DNA from: Desulfamplus sp.
GTDB lineage: Bacteria > Desulfobacterota > Desulfobacteria > Desulfobacterales > Desulfobacteraceae
NCBI GenBank assembly: GCA_015232455.1
Contig: JADFZQ010000008.1
Location: 62,001-126,000, forward strand
Direction of reading: 5' to 3'
DNA: 64,000 nt
Shown here: positions 53,142-60,460 of the stretch, in pieces
How the letters are laid out: every line of letters begins with the position of its first letter
Position numbering within the stretch: position 1 is the stretch's first letter
The notes under the pieces: model-generated
What the model was told of the DNA's origin: nothing
The model's database searches: none
Seen by the model: only the letters and a program-made list of their open reading frames with translations
Made by a program: the position numbers and the translations under genes

Positions 53142-54611
53142 TTAGCTAACCATGAAATTCTTCACAATATTCTCAATTGCCTGCTGTTTTTCTGTTTCAA
53201 CTTGCAATGGTTTATGGTTGTTAAGAATCTTATGAAGTTTAGTTCTTGCTCGATCAAGAAGTGAGGTTCTTCCTTGCTCTGCCCATTTTTCATGGCTTTG
53301 ACGACAGAAAAGCTCGGGCTTCCACTGAACTTTTCTTAAATGTTTGAATGTATGGGGTTGTGTTAAAAACTGTCCTTGTTCTGCACCTTTTGGAATAACA
53401 TCAAGTGCGAGAGTGTCATCATTAATTGGGATTCCTTTGTGCATTCTTCTTATTTGGTCAACCATTTCGTTTACAATTATTATCATCTCAAGACTTCCTG
53501 TAAGCCCAAAGTCAAGGTAGCCAACATCATGGTTTAGATTTGAACCAGCAAAAATAGACATAAAAGCCTCAAGTCCAGCTTCATAAGATGCCTGCATATC
53601 AGGAATTTGAGCATCGCTTGTGCCGCCATAACCCCAGTTTGGAATATCAAGGTAGTTGCTCATCTCAACCATTGCCATATAAGTCATCATATATTCAGGA
53701 GCATTGTATGAACATTGACTTGTTGCCATATCAAGAACAGCAGCACCAATACCCATTAAAAATGGCGAACCTTCAGCAGCAAGCTGATGAATTACCATTC
53801 CAAAGAACGATTCAGCAAGCCCTTGAACAATATGACCAGCAATTGTCATTGGTGCAGTTGAGCCTGCAATTGGAGCTGGCGAATAGATAACAGGTGATGC
53901 AGTTTCAGCACAAAATATAAGTTTATCAAGGCTGCTAAATGGGTGTTTTAACGGGCTTATCGGCTCATCATATTGAATCCAATATGGTTTTTCTCTTAGC
54001 TCTTTTTCTGAACCTCTTAAAACTTTAGAAATTTCCCACATTGCTTGAAGGTCTTTTTTGCCATCTGCTGTATTTACAATTGGCTTTGTTGAATTTTCCA
54101 TCATTGCCTTAAAGCTCTCTAAATAGGAGAAAGCGGGATTTATATCGTGCGGGTGGGCAAAAGACATTATAAAATCAATATTTGGAAGAGCATCGCAAAC
54201 TTTTGCAGCAATTTTAATATCTTCAAGAGTTGTGCGGTGTCTCTCCATCTTTTCTGATTCAACAGACCACATCAAATCAGAGCCTGTGCCAAAATATGCT
54301 CTTCTGCCGCCAAGGTCCATTGCATGGTTACCTTCACGATCATAAATTGCAATATTATTTGGAACGGTCTTGCGTGCTTTTTCAACAAGTGATGCTGGAA
54401 TTTTAATTAGATTGCTATCTTCATTAATACCTTTTTCAACTTTGCAACCTGCATCTTTAAGAAGTTTTAAAGCACCTTCGTGCATTACCTGCATTCCATT
54501 CTCTTCAATTACCTGCAAAGCAGAGTCATAGAGTCTTTTTTTATCATTGTCGCTTAAAAATGAGAGTTTTGGTTCAAAGCCTATTTCATAATTTGTGTTT
54601 GGCATTGGCAT
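53142..54611 (-). CDS. MttB-family methyltransferase (non-pyrrolysine), hut-linked (2)
   Basis: A 489-residue paralogue of the other MttB-family protein of this cluster: IYDREGNHAMDLGGRRAYFG, APIAGSTAPMTIAGHIVQGL, WGYGGTSDAQIPDMQASYEA and GQFLTQPHTFKHLRKVQWKP. It has no in-frame TAG, so no pyrrolysine. It is the first gene of the hut cluster, with the candidate HutC operator about 130 bp upstream, so it is expected to be induced with histidine (or urocanate) catabolism. The two paralogues have equal length but clearly different sequence; they may act on successive methyl groups or form a heteromer. Confidence 0.88.
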   Translation of the reverse strand: MPMPNTNYEIGFEPKLSFLSDNDKKRLYDSALQVIEENGMQVMHEGALKLLKDAGCKVEKGINEDSNLIKIPASLVEKARKTVPNNIAIYDREGNHAMDLGGRRAYFGTGSDLMWSVESEKMERHRTTLEDIKIAAKVCDALPNIDFIMSFAHPHDINPAFSYLESFKAMMENSTKPIVNTADGKKDLQAMWEISKVLRGSEKELREKPYWIQYDEPISPLKHPFSSLDKLIFCAETASPVIYSPAPIAGSTAPMTIAGHIVQGLAESFFGMVIHQLAAEGSPFLMGIGAAVLDMATSQCSYNAPEYMMTYMAMVEMSNYLDIPNWGYGGTSDAQIPDMQASYEAGLEAFMSIFAGSNLNHDVGYLDFGLTGSLEMIIIVNEMVDQIRRMHKGIPINDDTLALDVIPKGAEQGQFLTQPHTFKHLRKVQWKPELFCRQSHEKWAEQGRTSLLDRARTKLHKILNNHKPLQVETEKQQAIENIVKNFMVS

Positions 54612-54918
54612 AGTGGGATTCCTTTTAATTTTTTATTGTTGTGGCAATATTGTTCTTTGATTCACTATTTTGGGCGATGTTGTTATTCAATGTGTTATTT
54701 GGAGCATACTTTTGTTAATGAATTGGTAATTTGTCTGAACTTGTATTTACAACTATCTATTCATAGTATTTTCATATTTGATTTGTCAAGGCGTTATCTA
54801 AAGAAAATTTTTGCTTGATAAAATTTTTATAAAAGGTAGAAGTGTTCAAGCTCTGATTGATTAAAGTGTTAATTGCTAATACAGAATCATGGATTGATAA
54901 AATAAAGGAGTTGCGGGA
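54612..54918. other. Divergent intergenic region upstream of the hut cluster
   Basis: About 307 bp, very AT-rich, between the first hut-cluster gene (-) and the MNT gene (+). Apart from the TTGTATTTACAA palindrome I see no gene, RNA or repeat. Short frames here lack ribosome-binding sites. Confidence 0.6.
54741..54752. promoter_or_regulatory. Candidate HutC operator TTGTATTTACAA
   Basis: A palindrome with half sites TTGTA/TACAA, the pattern known for HutC repressors (TTGTATNNACAA-like sites). It lies upstream of the first hut-cluster gene, as expected for autoregulated repression by the hutC product. Found by eye once in this place. Confidence 0.5.
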
Positions 54919-55227
54919 ATGGATAAGAACGATGCTTTAAGAATAGCCCGACAATATGCATCTATTATCAAAACCAATTATGACTGCCAGCAATTTTTTA
55001 TGTTTGGTTCATACGCAAAAGGGACTAATCGTGAAGAGAGTGATATTGATATTGCGATTATTTTCAAGGAATTTGACAATCCAATAGATATACAATTAGA
55101 GCTGATGCGATTAAGGCGTAAAATAGATAGCAGGATTGAGCCTCACCCTTTTAGAGAAAAAGATTTTAATATTACAAATCCAATTGTAAATGAGATATTG
55201 CAGTATGGAGAAAAAATTTTCATCTGA
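54919..55227 (+). CDS. MNT-type minimal nucleotidyltransferase (orphan antitoxin-like)
   Basis: A 102-residue protein with the nucleotidyltransferase motif FMFGSYAKGTNREESDIDIA (GSx10DxD). Such MNT proteins usually neutralise a HEPN toxin by adding AMP to it, and the HEPN gene normally sits beside it. Here no HEPN frame is found on either side; instead the gene overlaps murI by 23 bases. It may be an orphan antitoxin or have another target. It starts behind AAAGGAG. Confidence 0.82.
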   Translation: MDKNDALRIARQYASIIKTNYDCQQFFMFGSYAKGTNREESDIDIAIIFKEFDNPIDIQLELMRLRRKIDSRIEPHPFREKDFNITNPIVNEILQYGEKIFI

Positions 55228-56065
55228 ATTTGCTGCCCCTGTAGGTGTTTTTGATTCTGGTGTCGGAGGATTATCTGTACTTAGGGAGATTCGTAAACAC
55301 CTCCCTTCTGAAGATTTAATCTATGTTGCGGACTCAGGATACGCCCCTTATGGCAATCGTTCAGCCGCCTTTATAGAAAATCGTGCAACTGCAATTACCC
55401 ATTTTCTACTTGACTCTAATGTCAAGGCTATTGTTGTTGCTTGTAATACAGTTACTGTAGTTGCAGTAAATAGACTTCGCTCATGGTGTCCCGTTCCAAT
55501 CATAGCAATGGAGCCAGCAATCAAACCAGCAGCAAATACCACAAAATCAGGAGTTATTGGCGTGCTTGCAACAACTCAAACTATTGCAAGTCCAAGCGTA
55601 TCAAGACTTTGTGCTATGTATGGCAACAATGTTGAAGTTCTATTACAACCGTGTCCCGGTCTTGTTGAGCAGGTGGAACAGGCAGAACTTACAACATTGT
55701 CAACACGTTCAATGATCTCTGACTATGTCTCCCCATTACTTAGTAAAGGAGCAGACACAATTGTTTTGGGTTGCACACACTATCCATTTCTTGGGCAGAT
55801 GATAAAAGAGGTTGTGGGACCAGATGTTATAATAATTGATCCAGCAGCTCCAGTGGCAAGAGAACTCTCTCGCCAACTTGCTAATCGCCAACTTACTTCT
55901 CTCTCAGATTATTTAGGCTGTGAAAATTTCTTTACGAGCGGCTCTGTATTACACTCAAAAGAGGTAACATCAAAACTTTGGGGAAAAGATGTTGAAGTTG
56001 AGGAGTTGCCCAGAAAATACTGCAAGTCTATAAGTTGTTTACCAAAATACGCAACTTGTATTTAA
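55205..56065 (+). CDS. murI: Glutamate racemase
   Basis: A 286-residue enzyme with PVGVFDSGVGGLSVLREI, the catalytic Cys in AIVVACNTVTVVA and the second in IVLGCTHYPFLGQMI. It provides D-glutamate for peptidoglycan. The start at 55205 (MEKKFSSEF) lies inside the end of the MNT gene, so translation may be coupled. The C-terminus (after KLWGKDVEVEELPRK) is short and basic, slightly longer than usual. Confidence 0.93.
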   Translation: MEKKFSSEFAAPVGVFDSGVGGLSVLREIRKHLPSEDLIYVADSGYAPYGNRSAAFIENRATAITHFLLDSNVKAIVVACNTVTVVAVNRLRSWCPVPIIAMEPAIKPAANTTKSGVIGVLATTQTIASPSVSRLCAMYGNNVEVLLQPCPGLVEQVEQAELTTLSTRSMISDYVSPLLSKGADTIVLGCTHYPFLGQMIKEVVGPDVIIIDPAAPVARELSRQLANRQLTSLSDYLGCENFFTSGSVLHSKEVTSKLWGKDVEVEELPRKYCKSISCLPKYATCI

Positions 56066-56097
56066 ATTACATTCTTCTATTTATTCGTCAATTGACC

Positions 56098-56164
56098 TCT
56101 TGCAAAACCCATTTCTTATCCAGTAAAATTAAGGGAACAATTCAAGTTTTGCAGGAACTCTAAT
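56098..56164. repeat. Dispersed AT-rich repeat ending CAAGTTTTGCAGGAACTC, copy 2
   Basis: CTTGCAAAAC at the left and GTTTTGCAGG at the right form an inverted repeat around TTATCCAGTAAAAT. Related to 31783-31853. Confidence 0.45.
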
Positions 56165-56202
56165 AACTCTAAATTATATAAACCTAAAATTAGGTGGCTT
56201 AC

Positions 56203-56688
56203 ATGAAAATAAAATTCTTTGCAATTGGTGGCACTATTGACAAGGTCTATTTTGATGCACTAAGTAACTATCAAGTCGGTCCTCCTGGGATTGAAAATAT
56301 TATAAAAGAGGCAAGAGTAAATTTTGATTATGAAGTTGTCTCTCTTCTTAAAAAAGATTCTCTTGATATGACACAAGAAGATCGAAACATGATATATGAA
56401 GCTCTATTAAAAGAAGAGAGCAAACATATTGTCATTACACACGGAACAGATACTATGATTGAAACAGCCATGGTGCTAAAGTCAATTAAAGACAAGGTTA
56501 TTGTCCTTACTGGTGCTATGGAACCTGCCTGTTTTAAATCAAGCGATGCCTCATTTAATCTTGGCAGTGCTGTAGCCGCAGTTCAAACGCTTTCACCTGG
56601 AGTATATATCGCAATAAACGGAAGAGTATTTGATCCTGCAAATATAAGAAAAGATAGAGATTTAAAACAATTTACAGAAAAGATATAG
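56203..56688 (+). CDS. Asparaginase-like protein, N-terminal domain only
   Basis: From the ATG at 56203 (behind AGGTGG) it has 161 residues. The asparaginase motifs KFFAIGGTIDKVYFDALSNY (first catalytic Thr in GGTID) and IVITHGTDTMIETA (second Thr in HGTDT) are both present, then VIVLTGAMEPACFKSSDAS. Standard type I/II asparaginases are about 330 residues with a second domain; this is the catalytic domain alone. Similar short forms exist. It could hydrolyse asparagine or another amide. Confidence 0.82.
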   Translation: MKIKFFAIGGTIDKVYFDALSNYQVGPPGIENIIKEARVNFDYEVVSLLKKDSLDMTQEDRNMIYEALLKEESKHIVITHGTDTMIETAMVLKSIKDKVIVLTGAMEPACFKSSDASFNLGSAVAAVQTLSPGVYIAINGRVFDPANIRKDRDLKQFTEKI

Positions 56689-56739
56689 TACTCTCACATT
56701 GAGTTAAACCCAATATTTAATAGAACTTTGACATAAGAG

Positions 56740-58134
56740 ATGACAGAAAAACAAAGTATTAATCAGAAAAAGAGTTTTGGAAAAAAATCTGCCTCAATAA
56801 AAACAGCTAAAAAAGTTAAGATAGCTGATGCTGCAATAAATTACCTACCTCTTAATGCAGTTGTTGCAAATAAAAATGGCGATATATTTGAGCTTGAAGA
56901 TTATGGAGCTGTCGGTATGGGGGGAGGCTCTGAGCCAATCCTTCTAACACGAGGTCAGTCAGTTGAGATGCCTTATGGAAGCGAACTTATGATGCTGCCT
57001 TACGCTAAACCTGTTGTATTTAGTTTTGATAAAGGTATATTTGAAGTATTGCATGAGAATCCATATCAGTCAGATGAAGAGATATTCCCAGTTGCTATAT
57101 TTAACTCACCAGGTTACGTGAATCGCTACTTTTGTGCTTATGAACATTGTAAAAAAGATTACCTTCTTCCACTCTTTTCTTACGGGGCATGTGGTTGGGA
57201 TAGCTATAACTCAGATAGTGGTAATTTTATGTCTGCTGCAATATGTGTTGATACAGAACCTCGTCAAGATTTAAGGTTTATGCCTCATGATGGTATTGTT
57301 GCAGGTGTTCAAGAGATGAAGATTAAATATCCAGATAATCGTTTAATGCGTCATCTTGAAAAATGTGCTTTAACTTATGGTTGTCCAGCAGCAAAGAATT
57401 TTTTTTTGGGTAGATATGAAGCACCAATACCAACATCAAAAACGTGTAATGCCAACTGTCTTGGTTGTATTTCTCTTCAGATAGAAAATAACCTTATGGC
57501 GTGCCAAGATAGAATATCTTTTATCCCAAAACCTTTAGAAATTGCACAAATAGCTTTAGAGCATTTTTCAAAGGTTAAAAACAGCGTTGCAAGTTTTGGA
57601 CAGGGGTGCGAAGGTGATCCATTGACAGCTTTTCATGCTATTGAGCCAGCTATTAGATTGATACGAGAAAAAATAGATATTGGAACAGTTAATATGAACA
57701 CAAATGGTGGTATGGCTGATAAGCTATCAAAATTATTTGATGCTGGTCTTGACTCTGTCAGAATAAGTATGAACTCTATAAGAGAGAGGTGTTATAGCAC
57801 TTATTTTCGACCTAAAACTTACACATACAACGATGTTATAAAAAGTATTGAAATTGCAAAGCAAAAAGGGAAATTTGTCTCTATCAACTATCTTAACTGC
57901 CCGGGTGTTACTGATGCAGAGTTGGAATTCAAAGCACTTAAGGAGTTTTTAAATCGTTACCATATTGATATGATCCAATGGAGAAATATGAATTACGATC
58001 CTTTAAGTTATTTTAGAATAATGGAGCAAGCTGGTGGAAAAAGTTATCCACTTGGTATGGAGGTTATTATAAAAGAGCTTGAAAGAGATTTCCCTAACCT
58101 AAGACACGGATACTTTAATCCACCAATAAATTAG
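56740..58134 (+). CDS. Radical SAM protein
   Basis: A 464-residue protein. The cluster motif is CNANCLGC (Cx3Cx2C) at about residue 230, unusually far from the N-terminus, followed by SFGQGCEGDPLTAFHAIEPA and NMNTNGGMADKLSKLFDAGL then DSVRISMNS, the usual radical SAM barrel strands. The first 200 residues form a separate domain (ENPYQSDEEIFPVAIFNSPG, SYGACGWDSYNSDSG) after a Lys-rich start. Related proteins occur in other Desulfobacterota, function unknown. A clear terminator follows. Confidence 0.85.
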   Translation: MTEKQSINQKKSFGKKSASIKTAKKVKIADAAINYLPLNAVVANKNGDIFELEDYGAVGMGGGSEPILLTRGQSVEMPYGSELMMLPYAKPVVFSFDKGIFEVLHENPYQSDEEIFPVAIFNSPGYVNRYFCAYEHCKKDYLLPLFSYGACGWDSYNSDSGNFMSAAICVDTEPRQDLRFMPHDGIVAGVQEMKIKYPDNRLMRHLEKCALTYGCPAAKNFFLGRYEAPIPTSKTCNANCLGCISLQIENNLMACQDRISFIPKPLEIAQIALEHFSKVKNSVASFGQGCEGDPLTAFHAIEPAIRLIREKIDIGTVNMNTNGGMADKLSKLFDAGLDSVRISMNSIRERCYSTYFRPKTYTYNDVIKSIEIAKQKGKFVSINYLNCPGVTDAELEFKALKEFLNRYHIDMIQWRNMNYDPLSYFRIMEQAGGKSYPLGMEVIIKELERDFPNLRHGYFNPPIN

Positions 58135-58151
58135 TCAAATTGGCAAAGATA

Positions 58152-58196
58152 CTGTTTACAAAAAATATTGATAGAACAAGTAAACAGCGTTTTTTT
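58152..58196 (+). terminator. Rho-independent terminator after radical SAM gene
   Basis: CTGTTTAC (58152-58159) pairs with GTAAACAG (58180-58187), then CG and seven Ts. It lies 18 bp after the stop. Confidence 0.75.
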
Positions 58197-58241
58197 AAAA
58201 GGTTGCAACAAAACAATTAATTATGGTATTAAAATTTTATT

Positions 58242-58574
58242 ATGAAACAGTATGTAATAGATGGGTTAAGTCCCTATGATTATGAAAGATTAAAAAAGTA
58301 TTGCGATGAGAACTTTGGAGAACCATCTTTAGGAGCAGTTTATTGGGTTGAAATTGATGAGTCTATTCTTAACTCTATGCAAAAAGAACACATTGACTGT
58401 AAACCCTATTATTTTGCTCTTGAGCTTTATGAACAGCGTCTCTCAAGCGAATTTCTAGTTAGAATTAAAAAGCATATTAAATGCGATTGTATGGGATATG
58501 CTGATAAAAAACAGAGAGAGTGGCTTATGGATAAGATTGATGGAATATTAGCAACTCTTGATATAACAATATAA
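58242..58574 (+). CDS. Uncharacterised small protein
   Basis: A 110-residue acidic, mixed alpha/beta protein starting MKQYVIDGLSPYDYERLKKY; contains IDESILNSMQKEHIDCKPYY and a KCDCMGYADKKQREW stretch with two Cys. No family is recognised; the length and the position before rnj (77 bp) suggest a real, lineage-specific gene. Preceded by a weak ribosome-binding site. Confidence 0.6.
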   Translation: MKQYVIDGLSPYDYERLKKYCDENFGEPSLGAVYWVEIDESILNSMQKEHIDCKPYYFALELYEQRLSSEFLVRIKKHIKCDCMGYADKKQREWLMDKIDGILATLDITI

Positions 58575-58651
58575 GACTAATATATTTCCTCCTTAACAGC
58601 AATGCTGTTAAATCTATCATTAGGAGGATAATCGGAGAATAATTTAAAGTC

Positions 58652-60460
58652 ATGCTAAAAATAATACCCCTTGGTGGTTTGGGTGAAATTGGTCTTAATA
58701 TGATGGTTATAGAGTATGAAGAGACCATATTTATTATTGATGCAGGGCTTATGTTTCCTGAAGATTATATGCTTGGCGTAGATATTGTTATACCTGATAT
58801 GGAATATTTGCGAGAAAACAGGGAAAAAGTTAAAGCTATTATTCTTACCCATGCACATGAAGACCATATTGGAGCAATAACATATTTACTCCGCGAAATA
58901 TCAGTCCCTATATATGCAACTGCATTTACCCTGCGTTTAGTCAAAAATAAACTCCAAGAGTTTGATCTCCACAATAACGCCATCCTTAAACAAATCTCAC
59001 CTGGAGAAAGTATCATAATTGGGCATTTCTCAATTGAGTTTATAAGGGTTAGCCACAGCACTGTTGATGGGGTAGCTCTTGCAATACAGACACCAGTTGG
59101 TCTTATTATCCACACAGGTGATTTTAAAATAAATCACTGTTTTGAAGAGTCTAATATTACAGATATATCTCGCTTTGCTCGTCTTGGTGAAGAGGGGGTT
59201 TTGGCTCTTTTATCTGATTCAACTAATGTTGAACGTGAAGGATATACAGATTCAGATCAAAAGGTTGGAGAAGCTCTGGCTACTGTTATATCAGAAAGTG
59301 ATGGCAGAGTTATTATTGCACTTTTTGCATCAAATATCTTTAGAATACAGCAGATTATCAATATTGCTATAAATACAAGACGAAAAGTTGTATTTAATGG
59401 AAGAAGCATTGAGCAGACAGTTGTAGCAGCCCGTGAACTTGGCTATATCAACTATCCAGACAGTTTGATAATTGATGTGAAAAAGGTCAACTCTTATCAA
59501 GATTCAGAGGTTCTTATAATTACGACAGGCAGTCAAGGAGAACCAATGTCTGCCTTGGCTCGTATGGCAACAGGTTTCCACAAACAGGTGAACATTAGAA
59601 AAGGGGATAGTGTTATTTTATCCTCTAAATCAATCCCGGGAAACGAAAAGGCAATATCTAATATTATCAATAACCTATACAGAAGGGGTGCAAGAGTTGT
59701 TTATGACAAGATTGCCCCTGTTCATGTTTCAGGTCACGCTTGCCAAGAAGAGTTAAAATTGATGATAAGCCTAACACGTCCTCAATATTTTATCCCAATA
59801 CACGGAGAGTATCGCCACTTAGTTACACACGCACGCCTTGCTGAAAAATTGGGTATTCCAAGAAAAAATGTTATTTTAGCCGAAGATGGTAATATCGTCT
59901 CTTTTGAGAAAGGTCGCCCAGAGATTGAGCATGTAGATACTATCTTTGATAAATATAGCAATAAATATAAATTACTGAATAAAGATAGAACTCTAAATAG
60001 TAAAATTGGCAAAAACGATAATAAAATAGTTTCTAAAGTTCAACAAATTGAACAGAGCGTTGACGAGATAATTATTGGCAAGATTTCAGGAAGCGTTAAT
60101 AGCGGCAGGATTCTAATTGATGGAAAGGGTATAGGTGATGTTGGCAGAAGCGTTCTTAAAGAGCGAAGAAATCTATCTGAAGATGGGCTTGTTGTGGTCT
60201 CAATGATAATTGATGAAGAGACAGGAATTGTCCTTTATGGACCAGAACTTATCTCTAAAGGCTTTGTATTTGGAGCAGAGACAGGCTACCTTGTTGATGA
60301 TGCCCAATGTGTGATTCTTGAAATTGTTGAAGAGATTGAAGTTGGTGTTGAGTCAAGAGTTGATCAGATTAGATCGCGTCTTCAAAAAGCTCTTAAGCAA
60401 TATTTTTTCTTTACAATTAGAAGACGTCCTGTGATTGTTCCAATTATCATTGAAGTATGA
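58652..60460 (+). CDS. rnj: Ribonuclease J
   Basis: A 602-residue metallo-beta-lactamase/beta-CASP ribonuclease: IILTHAHEDHIGAITYLLRE (HxHxDH), IIHTGDFKINHC, LLSDSTNVEREGYT, ITTGSQGEPMSALARMATGF, PVHVSGHACQEELK and IHGEYRHLVTHARLAE. It matures and degrades RNA as an endo- and 5'-exonuclease. An Asn/Lys-rich stretch (LLNKDRTLNSKIGKNDNKIV) separates the catalytic part from the C-terminal domain. Its stop overlaps the ftsK start by four bases (ATGA). Confidence 0.94.
   Translation: MLKIIPLGGLGEIGLNMMVIEYEETIFIIDAGLMFPEDYMLGVDIVIPDMEYLRENREKVKAIILTHAHEDHIGAITYLLREISVPIYATAFTLRLVKNKLQEFDLHNNAILKQISPGESIIIGHFSIEFIRVSHSTVDGVALAIQTPVGLIIHTGDFKINHCFEESNITDISRFARLGEEGVLALLSDSTNVEREGYTDSDQKVGEALATVISESDGRVIIALFASNIFRIQQIINIAINTRRKVVFNGRSIEQTVVAARELGYINYPDSLIIDVKKVNSYQDSEVLIITTGSQGEPMSALARMATGFHKQVNIRKGDSVILSSKSIPGNEKAISNIINNLYRRGARVVYDKIAPVHVSGHACQEELKLMISLTRPQYFIPIHGEYRHLVTHARLAEKLGIPRKNVILAEDGNIVSFEKGRPEIEHVDTIFDKYSNKYKLLNKDRTLNSKIGKNDNKIVSKVQQIEQSVDEIIIGKISGSVNSGRILIDGKGIGDVGRSVLKERRNLSEDGLVVVSMIIDEETGIVLYGPELISKGFVFGAETGYLVDDAQCVILEIVEEIEVGVESRVDQIRSRLQKALKQYFFFTIRRRPVIVPIIIEV

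Noticed and set aside
49857-54611. Pyrrolysine-containing trimethylamine methyltransferases
   Set aside because: Both MttB-family frames are complete at 489 residues with no internal TAG, and no pyl genes are in the window.
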